From positions 6,966,001-7,030,000 of the forward strand of contig NC_065878.1 of NCBI RefSeq assembly GCF_933775445.1: a DNA stretch of 64,000 nt, in the 5' to 3' direction. Below the pieces are notes generated by a model. It did no database searches. It was given only the letters and a program-made list of their open reading frames with translations, and was not told the origin of the DNA. Made by a program: the position numbers and the translations under genes. Positions 36,385-49,021 of the stretch are shown one piece after another. Position 1 is the first letter of the stretch. Each line of letters begins with the position of its first letter. The stretch is from Argentina anserina (lineage: Eukaryota; Streptophyta; Magnoliopsida; Rosales; Rosaceae).

Positions 36385-36937
36385 ACACAATTAGTTAAAA
36401 TTGCAAAAAATGAAGCCATGATTTGAACCATTTTGCATCAACTAGTTGATAAAAAGGGGGAAAATTGAATTCCGTATACTTTAGTCAATTAATTTGTTTC
36501 TTCGATGATATGGAGCTGAGTTGGCAACCCTTGCACCACTACGTCGTCAATCTAACAACCGCGTTAAATGGAGTAAACCTTTGCTATTAACTATTATGAG
36601 TTTTTTATACGAAAAAAGATACATTAAATAAAAGAGTTTCTGGTGCATCCACATTGTACAATATCAAATAATAAAACATTAGAAGCCTCATTTGGAACCC
36701 TATCTAACCAATTAGTCCCATGGCTATAAGAATGACTAAGGTTTGTTATAAACATCAACAACAAAATTTGCTTCCCTATAAACATGTTTGAAAGAAATTA
36801 AATCAAAAGTTGCAACTAGACAATTATGTGACGAGCGCTTAAGCGGAGACTAAATAGATTATTTTATTTTATAGTTTTTATTTTTATTATTTATTTCTAT
36901 TTTTATTTTTAATAAATCGAGGTACCTCTCTAGAAAA
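36385..36937. other. Upstream region of the membrane-protein gene
   Basis: AT-rich and without frames. It probably holds the promoter of the gene at 37063. Confidence 0.45.
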
Positions 36938-36947
36938 CTATATATAA
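36938..36947 (+). promoter_or_regulatory. TATA box of the membrane-protein gene
   Basis: ctatatataa is followed about 30 bases later by the CT-rich 5' untranslated region (36970-37062) that leads to the ATG at 37063. Confidence 0.6.
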
Positions 36948-37062
36948 CTAAGACAGAACACAGAAAGCGGTCTCTCTTCTACTCTTTATTTTCTCCGCCG
37001 TTTGAAACCCAAAACCCAAACCTCCACCAATCTCTCTCTCTCGTCTCTTGCTTCCCGCAACA

Positions 37063-39377
37063 ATGGCCGACAACACTGAAATCGTAACCAGACAAGAAGC
37101 CCCTCAAAATCCCATCAACTTGTTCGCTCTCTTCTCCAACTTCAAGCCTCAATTTCCATTCTGGAAGAAGCAGCAGCCGAAACAACAACCAAACCCAGTT
37201 CAAGATGAACCTAGTTCCTCTGTTTCTCAGAAACTAGTCACCGTGAGGTTCCCAAAAGCGCAACCTGTCGTTCCCACTGTGGCTTCTGAGGTTGAAGAAC
37301 CCATGAGCAAGACTTCCAATCCCATTTTAGTCTGGCAGGTATATGGAATTTTAATATTTTTCTTAATACACGCATGGTTTTGTATTAGTGGGTTTTGAAT
37401 TGGGTGTATTTCATATATGGGTTTGCTGTCATGATGTGTGTGGTTGATTTTCTTGCATCTTCTTGTTTGAACATTTAGATTTTGATATGGGAAGTTGTAT
37501 CCAAGAAGAACATATCTTTTTGTGAGAAAACATATTAGGGAGGATACTATATATGTTGGTGTAGGTGTTTTTGGACGTGTTATGTTATGGTTATGTTGGC
37601 TAAAATATAAACCTTGTGTGGTTTGTTTTTGAACTGATCGAAACAAACCAAAGTTGTATAGGAAGTGGGTCTGGTTAGGATTTTCTTTTTCCGGCATGCT
37701 GCGATTGTTTGATTGTCCTTTATCAATTGGTTGCATTGCTTCACTGTGAAAATAATAATTATATAATAGGATTTCTAATTTGTTTTTGTGCAAAAGCTAA
37801 CATTTCATATTGCTCCTTGTTTGTTCAGAAGGTATGTAATGTAGTTATATGTAGTAATCCTTGACTTCTGGATGGTTTGGTGAGATGATGAGGCTGTAAC
37901 TTGCATTTAGTAGAGATCTGTATATATATAGTTAGGTGGTCACAAAATAGAAATGGTATGGAATTGTGGAGGAGGGTTGCTTTCACAAGGTTTTAAACTG
38001 CAGATAAGAACTGGTGGTCTTTTCATAGGGTAGGTCTGAAAAATTAAAATAAAAATAGCCTACATGTTTGGGTGATTTTTCATGTCATGGCCGTCCAAAA
38101 GGGTTACTATTTCAGGCTATATAGCACAGTGGTTTCTATTGAATGTCTTGGTCCGTTAGGATTGGTGGAGGGATTATTCTTCCATAGTTTAGGTTGGGTG
38201 CATGAACAATGCGTTGAACTACTTTACAAGAGCATAAATTACATGGGCAAACTACTGAATTTGTTGAATGGCCAGTAGAATTGAGTGATTTTATCAATGC
38301 TGAGGTTATTGCACTTTTCTGCTTGTGGACATTATTAATTGACTTATGATGTGTTGTACAAGTGTACAACCCTCCCATTTAACTTTTCAGCATGTCATTG
38401 AATGTATTCATTTCAAGTGATGGTTGGTCTGCTGGGTCATAAGGTTGGGCTCCAACCTATAGTTCATACTTGCCTTTCACTAACGTCTGTAAATTAAAGA
38501 TGGAGAAGGAAAAAAGTGAGAAGAAAGTTGTCAGAGTGAATGGGATATGTAACATGGTTTTGTAGATAGAAATTTTTTCAACTCGAATTAGTTTTATGTA
38601 TTGGTTTTTCTTTTCTATTTCTCTCAGTCTTACTCTGAAGTCAGGAAATTTTAAAGTTCCTCGAGAATATCTCTTTTTGCTCCCTTGCTTGCTTCATATT
38701 TTATAACTGCTTCATGAACTTACCAGAGTTGGCCAACTTCATTGCCATGCGGTTTAAATTTTTATCATTATTTTCAATACATCTTTATATGTTTATATAA
38801 ATATTATCCCTTCTTTTTATTTTATTATTTGTCAATGTGATCAGAAAATCCCTTCTTCCATTTTTTTTCCAACTGTGTTCTTTTCTCTTAATAGTGTATA
38901 GTCATCACATATGAAGTCTAATTTTACCGTACACACATTATGAAGTCTAAAATTACGTTCAGGTAAATGAGTATATATTGGAGGTATGAGTGGGTTGTGA
39001 AATCCGTAGCCACACATTTAAAAATTTGGTTTTGTGAATATTTCAACATGACAAGGACAAAATCAGAAATTTTTACTTGCTTGCATTTACTAAGTGATTC
39101 TTTGGTGAGGTTTGCTAGATGATTCAGTTCTTTTACATTGTGTGTGGTCTGTGAAATTCTTGGGATAGAGTGGTACATTGGGCTGCGTCTCTCTGAATAT
39201 CATTCTGATTGAAGTGTAAGTTTTTTAAGGAATTATTTATCTACCCACTTTCAGGTCTACGCTCTTGGAGGGTTTCTGGTTTTGAAGTGGATATGGGGAA
39301 AATATCAGGAAAGAAAGGGTCAAAAGGATGACGGAAAAGAATCTTCTGATGATGAACAATCTTCTGTTGATGAATAG
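37063..39377 (+). CDS. Small single-pass membrane protein, two exons (132 aa)
   Basis: Exon 1 is 37063-37338 and exon 2 is 39255-39377. They join in phase 0 at gtctggcag|gtatat and cactttcag|gtctac. The start is the first ATG after a CT-rich leader (caacaATGGCC). Residues 1-86 are hydrophilic and rich in Pro, Gln and Lys (FWKKQQPKQQPNPVQDEP). Residues about 87-106 (ILVWQVYALGGFLVLKWIWG) form one probable membrane helix. The tail, KYQERKGQKDDGKESSDDEQ, is charged and ends acidic. I do not recognise the family. The frame is intact, which makes this the only complete host gene in the window. Confidence 0.8.
37339..39254 (+). other. Intron of the membrane-protein gene (1.9 kb)
   Basis: GT-AG intron, AT-rich. 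I recognise no transposon or RNA gene inside it. Confidence 0.7.
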
Positions 39378-39915
39378 GCTTTTCGTATGCAACAGTAAAC
39401 CTTTCTTGTTACAATGGCATATTCATGATGCAAGTTACTTTCTAGATTCATGATATGGTGGTATTAGTACATCTAAACTCCGTTTGTAAAGAAAGTGGTT
39501 TAAGTCTTTTCTAATTTTTACCCACTTCTCTTTTTTTTGCCTCAATATTTTTCTTTTCACCTCTTCCAATTCTTTTATTACAAATAATAGATTGCACAGG
39601 GGCTGGCTCAACATCAGAATTTGCATGTCACTTGAAAGTATATAAATACTCCTTGCAACAAATCAAAATTGATCTGTTCATAGTTTCTGCACTAACTGAC
39701 CTCACAAGAACAAAGTTAACTCGATAGCAATGGCATAAACACATGATTTATGCATTTAAATCGTCAAAAGGAACCAGAAGGTCTGTTCTGGCATGAATTT
39801 TCCTTGCATCTGAGAAAAATTCTTTGAATTTGCTTTTCCAGCTTCAGAATCAGTCTTACCAGTTACCATCATGGTTTCTTTCTAGTTTCTACTGGAAGAT
39901 GTCTGAGTTCATATT
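39378..39915. other. Space between two convergent genes
   Basis: It holds the 3' untranslated regions of the + strand gene ending at 39377 and of the minus-strand gene ending at 39916. No other feature is seen. Confidence 0.5.
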
Positions 39916-40079
39916 TTAGACTTTTAGTAGGACGCGAAGCCTCTTGATAGCAGCTTTAGCTTCAAATCTGGCCTCACCGGACACCATTACAAACTTATAA
40001 CTGATACAGCAGACTCTGAAACTCGATGTAGATTTGTTTGCATTTGTATCCATCACCTTACAGTTGGGAACCTGTATTA
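39916..40079 (-). CDS. Last exon of an unidentified host gene
   Basis: The minus-strand frame reads VPNCKVMDTNANKSTSSFRV, then SYKFVMVSGEARFEAKAAIK and RLRVLLKV before a TAA (39916-39918). With an acceptor at 40080-40081 (gagag|taatacag) it joins in frame with the exon at 46216-46305. The composition looks coding and the exon is undamaged. I do not recognise the protein. Copia D starts only 32 bases upstream of the acceptor. Confidence 0.6.
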
Positions 40080-40111
40080 CTCTCATGTACATCATACTAG
40101 TATTAGTTTTT

Positions 40112-40307
40112 TGTTGTAGGAGAATTACTCTCCGAAATCTTTCGGTGTATCTTGTCCTAATTAGTATAGGTTAGTCTAGTTAAGGAAGGATATATAATCC
40201 CTGAATCTACATGATACTCAATGTAATGCCTATATATAAGGCCTCCTTATCAATGAATAAAAATGATACTTCTCCTTATTCGATGCGTATTATATTCTTT
40301 TATAACA
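40112..40307 (+). repeat. 5' LTR of Copia D
   Basis: Same family as the C LTRs. It contains cctatatataaggcc and aatgaataaaaa. Confidence 0.82.
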
Positions 40308-40816
40308 CGTTATCAGCACGTAGTTCTAATCCTGAGTTCATAGGTCTAAAACCCTAATTTCTGAAGAAAAAAAAATCCTTCTGTAATGAAAGTAATTCGA
40401 CATAAGATGTCAATTACTTCTGTCATGACAAAAAAAAAATTTGACGGAAGACGAAGAAAAACAAATTATTCTGCTGAAAAATAAAATAAAAATAAACCAG
40501 AAATCGGTTTTGTCCCGGGCATCCGAAAATCTTATCTTGGCACCCCAGCCTTCCTCCGACCTGTAGAGGTCGACCCGACGCTGCGTTCCCGGCGCCGCCC
40601 TTGCTCTGAACCATCACTCGAGCCTTACGCGCCCCTCCGCGTGCCCAAGAAGCCTCTCAACGTTGCCCTTTGCTTTCGAGGCCGCTTCTGAAATCCGGAG
40701 CCCCGACGTCTCTCTAGATCTGCGTTCTCCAACCCCAGTGCCGTCGCAACCAACCCGGACATGCTCTGTCCCTCGCCGACAACCCTGCATATCCCGGGTC
40801 ACCCTCTTTCCCCTAC

Positions 40817-40900
40817 ATCGGTTTGCGACGGAAATTGTCGCTTATACCATTGGTTTGTGACGAAAATTCTCACTTATACCATTGTGACAGAATTTGTCAC
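40817..40900 (+). repeat. Leader direct repeat and palindrome, Copia D
   Basis: Two ggtttg.gac.gaaaatt units are followed by gtgacagaatttgtcac (40884-40900), the same arrangement as in Copia C. Confidence 0.6.
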
Positions 40901-41799
40901 GGTTTATTGAATTGAGTTACCATAATTTGGGACTTGACCTCCAATTGAAGTTGTGTCGTATATTGATACACAATGAATCTTCCCTCTTGTTTACCACAAC
41001 ATGCGCCTAAAATTTGGCATTTTCATGTTGGATGTGTTTATGCACCTAGTCCAGATTAATTTCTTTTGGTGCAACATCGTTTCATTGAAAGACAGAAACA
41101 TTATAGTCGAAATATACAAGAGTTAGATATGAGAAGTTCTTGAAACAAGACACTCATTATATGGAAGAACATGAGAATACCTTCTTAGAATTATGGATGT
41201 TTAAAGTAATTATACATTGCGGTTATTTAATGAAAATAATGAAGCATAAATGCTTCGGTTAATAGTCTAAATGACTAAAAATCCATTTAATCCCAAGTTT
41301 AATGTGTCTAATGTTACTTAGTCTTTACAATTTTAAATTGGTTCATGGTCAAGATCTCAATCCAATTGTTGGCTATAAAATTCTCATGTAGTTCAAGTAA
41401 ACGAACATACTAGAATGTCTCGATGTATTTATGGTTTCATTACCAAAAATAATATGTTAATGCAATGTAACGCATTACATACTACATGGCACTACCTACA
41501 TAAGTCCACAGTTTTAATTGTGGCATAAGATTGATGTCCTGTTATGACATGTTTCCACCTTGTTTTGGTGATGATTTGTAGTGTTACATGCCATGTAATG
41601 CACTCTATATTTCACCGTTCTAAAATATGGGGATGTTTTCACAAGGTTTTAATTGAACTAACACATAAAACTTAGGGGGAGTGGCAAACTATAACAGGTT
41701 CGCGAGCTACGGCCTTGGAAATTCACCAAAATGGTCCGTCCACCTCCCGGTTTACCCCGCAAAACGTTTAAAACTTTTTTGGCCGGAAAAAGTCACCGG

Positions 41800-42030
41800 A
41801 GATGTTGCCGGAAAGTCGCAGGCCCTGCAGACCCCCTGCAGCCCCTCCGCACACCCCCACATGACCCCTGCATGGCACCCTTGCATGCCCCCGCGCACCC
41901 TGCAGTCCCCCCTACAACAGCCCCACACGGCCCCTGCATAGCCACCCCGCAGCCCTGCACGGCGACACTGCAGCCCCGCCTAGGCACCCCCGCCCAAGCC
42001 CTGCAGCTCCGCCATGGCCATGCGACCCTG
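41800..42030 (+). repeat. ccctgca-rich block in Copia D
   Basis: Degenerate repeats of words such as ccctgca, gcccctgca and cacccc make this stretch strongly GC-rich within an AT-rich element. Open frames over it on both strands reflect composition only. Confidence 0.6.
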
Positions 42031-45000
42031 CAGTGCTACTTTTTGTCTTTTGCCGATCATAGTTACTTGATCTAATGGCAACATGTTTACTCTTTGGCAC
42101 ACATAAGTTTCTCATATGTTAAAGAGAAATTGAGTGCATAGCTAAATGAAAGCTATTAATGGATTTAGTTTTAATATATTGTGACTATGATGACGAGATC
42201 ATCACACATAGAATTAAGAGCGGTTTAGGTGCTCAAGTTTAAATGCCTTGCAGCATCATGATTCTAGTCACATGCTTTTATGCATCAAGAGAGCAATTAA
42301 ACCTATGAAATGGTTTTTGCCATAGTAATTGTCTACGTTGATGAATTTACAATGATACCATATATAAAAATTGGTGAGACGATAAGCTACTTGACGACAA
42401 TCCTTGTGCCAACTTTATTTATCACTTACAAACTCATTGTGAAAGAGTTCTTATGTTTCGCTTCTAATGACTAGCATCTTATGAGTCGAAATAGTATGAA
42501 TTGTATTCTTTCACGATACTATGATTCGGAATAATGAATCGATGACTCGTTTAGGCTATTCTTTTGAGCAAAGATGTTTTACGAATCAATAATATTCCTC
42601 CAATGTAATGGAGATGTAATATATGCATTAACAAGTGCATAAGCCTCCTCTATGATCCTTCATTGACTATGCTCAATATCCAAGCCTATTCTTTAGCAAA
42701 CTTTAGGAGTGACATACACCCTCCTACGCTAAAGAGAATGAGACATAAGATGGAAGCCGAAATTGGCTTATCATGATTCATTTGAGGATAAAATATATTG
42801 TGGTGATACATATATCATGGTTAAACTCAAACCATAACACTTAGATGTTATGGAGCACCCAACACAATGACAAAAGTTGAAAAAGCCTTAAATTTCAGAA
42901 TTTACAGATTGCGGACTTGTCATTGTGAGGACCGGTTTACCCACTTTTAGGTGGGCTATTAAGGTGCTACTTGGGAACACTGATTCCTAACATCCAAGGA
43001 TACATACTCACAAAATGTGAGCCAATTTGGAGACCTGGAACATGGTGAACAGCTCGACACAGGTGGTCACTGACCTCCGGCGAGTATTCTGGCTGGTTCA
43101 GTACCTTTCCGACTGGTTACGGCAGTGAGGCTGGTGGAATTAGATTTCTAACACCCATGTTTAATTGCTCCAAAAATTTCTTAGAATTCGGGGTTCAGAA
43201 AGTCAGTAAACCATTCACGGAAGTGTAAAACAGAGGTCTGGTATTGGTCATTGATGTGTCTAGGCTTCCAACGAACCAACAATTCGAACCATAAGCTATG
43301 GCTTGTAGCGTGTCTGGTTTTATGGTATCCATATATACTACCATCATTGACGTTACGGTTATAACGATTCGCATGTTAGTATTTCAAGTCTAACAATATG
43401 CATGTTTGTTAACGGTTTATCGTTCACATATTTTATGTGCCAAATTGCACCTCCACAAGCCCATAATGATGGGTTATTTGATGTTGAATTTTGTCTTTGA
43501 ATAAGTTTCCACCTATGTCCGCATATATAAAGACCTTAACAAGCGATCTCGTTTAGTCACTTTTGATGAGTTAGTCTCCCCGTCGTTAGGGGGAGAGAAG
43601 AACAAGTTTGTTCAAGTTCAACGACTTGGTTTTGTCGTGGTTTGTCTCACTGTGCCTCATCATGTTCCTAATAGTCCTACAAACAGAAGTGACGAGATTA
43701 GAGATACATGCTTCAACTATGCCTGTAAGGATTGATGTCCAACAAATGGACATGTAGTCACCCTTTGTTGGTGATGTGGTGACTCCATAGATGTGGTAGA
43801 TGGTGTCACGAGGCCGTGGCTCTTACGAAAGTGTAGAGAGACCACTTGGTTCGATAATACTTTCTGAATGCGAGTTATGGCACAACTTGATATATGATCA
43901 ATGATACTCACTCGTCTATTTTCTTGGATGATGGTTATCATTGAGGGACGCCTCAATGTCAATACTAATCCAAATGAGAGATCTCGAAGAATGACGATGT
44001 TGAATGAGTTTGATGTCGAATTATACATACTCTGTTGAAGTCTCTGTTGAAGTAAATTCCAACATTTTAAGATTGGCCTACATGGAAAGTGTTATCCGGT
44101 ATGAATTGATGGTGATGATCGGCCCATGATGATCGGTCCATGTCGCCGCCACAGCCTCCTGGAAAGCAGTAAAATCCAGTTTTAACAACGAGATAGGTCA
44201 TTGGTCAGGTAATGCCAACACCACAAATGTAAATCCTTTCGGTTGTACCTTTGTTAGGCGTAGTGAGAAAGAGACAAGTTTAGACTCACCTTATGACGCA
44301 AACTCTCTAGCAAAATGCCCTGGAATCAAATATGAGACGGCTTGTTGTCATACTATCTTGTCAGTTAGGTGGTTTCCAAAATAACTGAATTTGCAGCTTA
44401 TGGTCACATATCATCTCTGTTGGGACTAAGTTAAAGAGATGTAGATAAAGATCTTGAATGGATTGGTTTTCACCTAATTCAGGTGCCTCCAGACTACGGA
44501 GTGCGATAACTTGATTAAGGTAGGGATAGTAAAATGAAGTGTGATTGACTCTTGATGAACTACGAGCCAAAATGCTGCTTTCCAAAACTGCTTGCTCAAA
44601 ACGCAAGGCTCACCACCCTGACAATGCAGGACAATTCACTTCGAAGAATTTTTATTGCATAGCCGGGATTAGACATCCCCGTAACCTCATGTTCATTCTG
44701 CATGAATGGATGAGCAGGAGCTACAATTAAGCAGTTAAAGCTTATAGTTAGGGCCCTCGTTACACGTAAGTAATTTACCCATAATTGTCTGGGGATATGC
44801 AATATTGCATGCAGCTGTACTTAGAATGAAAGGATCTTGAGAATACTAGGTCTCGAAAGTGATGACCGTTATTGATGATGTTATGCATTGGTTGGCTAAA
44901 GGCAACAAGGACATTAAACCAATGCCTACAAGTATTCCATGAATGAGTCGAAGTCATAAAAGACGTGTTTCCGCCGTATGTGCGATAATTAGTCTTAAGA

Positions 45001-45899
45001 GATGAAACTCTCCACATTTAAGTACGATATGTGTATGCATGTACTTGTTGTAATATACATGACTCGACATCTCATTCGATTTAAACTCATAAGGCCAAGA
45101 TGATGGATGAGTACGCTCACACACATGTCAATGCTTGATCACAGCATGTTATGACATCAAATCATATATCCCAACATAAAAGATACTTTTATGAAGCGAT
45201 TTCAGAATCTGCCCAGATTCGTATATCAACTTTCCACGGGACCTATAGGGCAGCTCACTTGTTGGAAAATGGTGGATTTGGTACCATTGGAAAGATCTAT
45301 GTGTCTACTATCAAGGAACACCAACCATTTTACCATATCTCTTATATTGAGTGAGTTATAACTGTTTTAGTGAAATATGACGGATCTGTCCGGAAACTGC
45401 AGCTGAGTAAACTTCGACAGAGCTTTGTGATCGGCTCAGAACGAACTAGGTTATGAGCCATATATCACTGGAAATCCACGGGTGTCTACTTTCCAGAAAT
45501 TTTTACGGTTCATCCATACCTATTGCATCGAAGAAGTTATGACTGTTTAAGTGCGTGAAGGTCATACCACGTGCGAATCTGTTTTTCATTGCAAACTCTT
45601 GTTTTGAGTTGTTATGCAATTCTCTTTCTTTTGATCCATGTACGGATAAGTGACATGTTTGATTTAAAAATGTTTAGTGAGATTTGATATTCAAATCATT
45701 GACCCATTGCTACTTTTGAAGAATGTGAAGAGCGTTCGTGTACGCTATGTATCTAAACTCCAAGATTGGTGTGTTGTGCTCCTTTTCCCTTCGACCAAGT
45801 TTTTATTTTATCCAAGAGGTTTTTGTTTTACTTGACAAGGTTTTTACCGAGGCAACGGTTATGCACCATGACACATTACGATCGCGATACAAGGGAGAG

Positions 45900-46095
45900 T
45901 GTTGTAGGAGAATTACTCTCCGTAATCTTTTGGTGTATCTTGTCCTAATTAGTATATGTTAGTCTAGTTAAGGAATGATATATAATTCTTGAATCTACAG
46001 GATACTCAATGCAATGCATATATATAAATTCCTCTTATCAATGAATAAAGATGATACTTCTTCCTATTCGATGCGTATTACATTCTTCTATAACA
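45900..46095 (+). repeat. 3' LTR of Copia D
   Basis: It matches 40112-40307 with scattered substitutions and abuts the TSD ttttt. Confidence 0.82.
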
Positions 46096-46215
46096 TTTTT
46101 TACTTTTTTTGTTAGAATACTTGGTATTACTTATGAGAAAGTAAGATGAAAGATTATTTCCAGGCAAGAAGATAAACTCTCAGACTGATAGATCAAGAGC
46201 AAAATCAATATATAC

Positions 46216-46305
46216 CAGTCAACATCTGGTGGCTGTAGAAGTCAACAGCATCCAAGGAGCTCAATGTAGTAGAATTACTGCCAATATACAAGCAGTCGTT
46301 CCAGA
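46216..46305 (-). CDS. Internal exon of the unidentified host gene
   Basis: The minus-strand segment between acceptor ttttaag|tctgg and donor ttgactg|gtatat reads WNDCLYIGSNSTTLSSLDAV, then DFYSHQMLT. It is 90 bases long. Its entry and exit phases match both the exon at 46469-46583 and the last exon at 39916-40079, which is good support for one gene. Confidence 0.55.
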
Positions 46306-46468
46306 CTTAAAATGAAGAACACGAGTAACTATTAGCGTCAACTGCTTTGGAAGATGGGACTATACTATCTTTTCTGAATGTACACATTATAAGCTGATAA
46401 GAACAACCGAACTATATCATAATCTTTAATGATAAAGTCCCGGTTATAGTAAACCCTAAATAAAGAAC

Positions 46469-46583
46469 CTGTCAAGCTTAAATTAACCAAACAAATCAGC
46501 AGCATATACTGAACCAGAGCTTCAACATCAACATTGTGACTAGCTGGAAACGAACCACGTAAACAGAGATTGATGAAAATATT
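46469..46583 (-). CDS. Internal exon of the unidentified host gene
   Basis: Acceptor aagtgcag|aat and donor ttgacag|gttctt enclose NIFINLCLRGSFPASHNVDV, then EALVQYMLLICLVNLSLT. The end phase fits the next exon at 46305. The start phase does not fit directly with the exon ending at 46729. A micro-exon beside the good donor catgg|gtaagag near 46617 would reconcile them, but that is speculative. Confidence 0.5.
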
Positions 46584-46808
46584 CTGCACTTAGCAGATAT
46601 ATATACTGTTGACTCTTACCCATGCACTCCTTCGGGCATAAGGATGTATAATCAGATTATCAGTATTACATAAAATATTATAACATTTAGATGATCAGTG
46701 TTCTTTGCATTGCCAATCTCATATGTACCTTAGTGCTGGAGGTGGGACTTGGGCCATCAATTGATGTTGCTTATGCAAGGTATCAAATGTGGCCTCTTTA
46801 GTCTGAAT

Positions 46809-49021
46809 TAGGGGTGTTAATTGAAAACCGAAAACCGAAAAAAAACCGAACCATAACCGAACCAAAACCGAAAAAAACCGAAGAAAAAAAAACCGCACCA
46901 AACCGCAAAAAAACCGCACCAAACCGAAAGATTTGGTGTGGTTTTGGTTTGGGATGTTTGAAAACCGAAACTGAACCGAAAAACCGAATATATATATATA
47001 TATATTATAAAGAAATTATATTATTTATAGATATATTTAATATACATGATTAAATATGTTATCGATCGAGACCCAAACTTTATCAAAATTTTTTACCATA
47101 TCTGTATTTATATATGCTAATCACATCCGACGGTCGAAATTTAATAATTTGAATTTTAGATATTAGAACCACAACATGTTTACTAATGTGGTATAAATTA
47201 TTTAGTGGTCTTTTTGCAAATGTATGCAGTTGTGAAGCAACTATATCTTATAAATAGAATTTTGCAAATCTGTCCGCATGATGCGTTACGTATAGTGAAA
47301 TATGGTTATGGTAAAAAAATCACATATTTTCGATAACGTTTGTGTCCCGATCGAGGCGGTCAACCATTTTTACGCTTATTATCACCTATGGGTAGCCTTA
47401 TCCCTGGAACGTAAAATTTTTGAAAATTTTACACTAGCTGCTTCATCACATATATGTGAGAGTGTGTGTATGAAAAAAACCACCAAAACTAGTCAAGAAT
47501 GAGGGGGTAAGAACAAATTCACTTAATTAGATGAAATTAAGTTAATGTTGACCACATCGATCGAGACCTAAATATTATCAACATTATATGAATTTTTTAC
47601 CATATCCTTATTTAAATATGCTGATTACATCTGACGGTAAAAAATTAATATTTTGAATTTTAGACATTGGAACCACAACATGTTTACTAATGTGGTATAA
47701 CTTGTTTAGTGGTCTTTTTACAAATGTATGCATTTGTGAAGCAACTATATATTATAAATAGAATTTTGCAAATATGTCCGCATGATGCGTTACGTATTGT
47801 GAAATATGGTTATGTTAAAAAAATCACATATTTTCGATAACGTTTGTGTCCCGATCGAGGCGGTCAACCCTTTTTACGCTTATTATCCCCTATGGGTAAC
47901 CTTATCCCTGAAACGTAAAATTTTTGAAAATTTTACACGAGCTGCTACATCACATATATGTGAGAGTGTGTGCATGAAAAAATCCACCAAAACTAGTCAA
48001 AAAGGAGGAGGTAAGAACAAATTCACTTAATTAGATGAAATTAAGTTAATGTTGACCACATCGATCGAGACCCAAATATTATCAACATTAGATGAATTTT
48101 TTACCATATCCTTATTTAAATATGCTGATCACATCTGACGGTCAAAATTTAATATTTTGAATTTTAGACATTGGAACCACAACATGCCTACTAATGTGGT
48201 ATAACTTGTTTAGTGGCTTTTTGCAAATGTATGCATTTTTGAAGTAACTATATATTATAAATATAATTTTGCAAATATGTCCGCATGATGCGTTACGTAT
48301 TGTGAAATATGGTTATGGTAAAAAAATCACATATTTTCGATAACGTTTGTGTCCCGATCGAGGCGGTCAACCCTTTTTATGCTTATTATCCCCTATGGGT
48401 AGCCTTATCCTTGGAACGTAAAATTTTTGAAAATTTTACACGAGCTGCTACATCACATATATGTGAGAGTGTGTGCATGAAAAAATCCACCAAAACTAGT
48501 CAAGAAGGAGGAGGTAAGAACAAATTCACTTAATTAGATGAAATTAAGTTAATGTTGACCACATGGATCGAGACCCAAATATTATCAATATTAGATGAAT
48601 TTTTTATCATATCCTTATTTAAATATGCTGATCACATCTGACGGTCAAAATTTAATATTTTGAATTTTAGACATTGGAACCACAACATGCCTACTAATGT
48701 GGTATAAGTTGTTTAGTGGCTTTTTGCAATTGTATGCATTTGTGAAGCAACTATATCTTGTAAATAGAATTTTCCAAATCTGTCCGCATGTTCTTTTTAT
48801 TTCGTTAAGAATCAAGTAGATAGACAAGGAAAGAAACTCCGATTTTCTTTACAAAATAACCGAAAGAAAAACCGATATAAACCAGAGAAAAAACAAACCG
48901 AACACAATTGGTTTTTGAAAAAAAAAGTGAAAAACCAAACCGAACCAAACCGAATAAATAGAACGGTTTGGTGTTCGGTATCACCTATAAACCGAACCAT
49001 TCACACCGATTAACACCCCTA
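46809..49021. mobile_element. Complete hAT-like non-autonomous element, 2.2 kb
   Basis: Perfect 12 bp terminal inverted repeats, taggggtgttaa and ttaacaccccta, are flanked by the perfect 8 bp TSD gtctgaat (46801-46808 and 49022-49029). An 8 bp TSD is the hAT signature. Subterminal regions are dense in aaccgaacc/aaaccgaaa words on both sides. There is no transposase. The interior is a tandem repeat of about 503 bp (47060-48790). Confidence 0.88.
47060..48790. repeat. 503 bp tandem repeat, about 3.4 copies, inside the hAT-like element
   Basis: The marker gatgcgttacgtat falls at about 47280, 47784 and 48287, which gives periods of 504 and 503 bases. A fourth, partial copy ends at tgtccgcatg (48790). 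Each full copy carries the same frame of 66-74 codons starting MVM.KKSHIFDNVCVPIEAV; the first copy stops a few codons earlier. The frame is probably kept by recent duplication rather than by function. Confidence 0.8.

Larger units (their letters stand above)
40112..46095 (+). mobile_element. Copia element D (non-autonomous, 6.0 kb)
   Basis: LTRs at 40112-40307 and 45900-46095 (196 bp each) start tgttgtaggaga and end ataaca. The flanking TSD is ttttt (40107-40111 and 46096-46100). The primer site motif cgttatcagcacg is present. The interior is collinear with Copia C, sharing its leader repeats, C-rich block, tcgttagggggagagaagaa block and 3' motif, and it is equally devoid of long frames. It lies in the last intron of a minus-strand host gene, in antisense orientation. 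Confidence 0.85.

Noticed and set aside
41681..42115. Frames on both strands over the C-rich block of Copia D
   Set aside because: Pro/His/Ala-rich readings come from ccctgca composition; the same happens at 13222-13554 in Copia C.
47302..48533. Three near-identical small proteins as genes
   Set aside because: The frames follow from the recent tandem repeat and have no recognisable domain or promoter arrangement of their own.
47060..48790. CRISPR-like or satellite array
   Set aside because: The period is about 503 bases with no spacers, the genome is a plant's, and the array is bounded by transposon ends.
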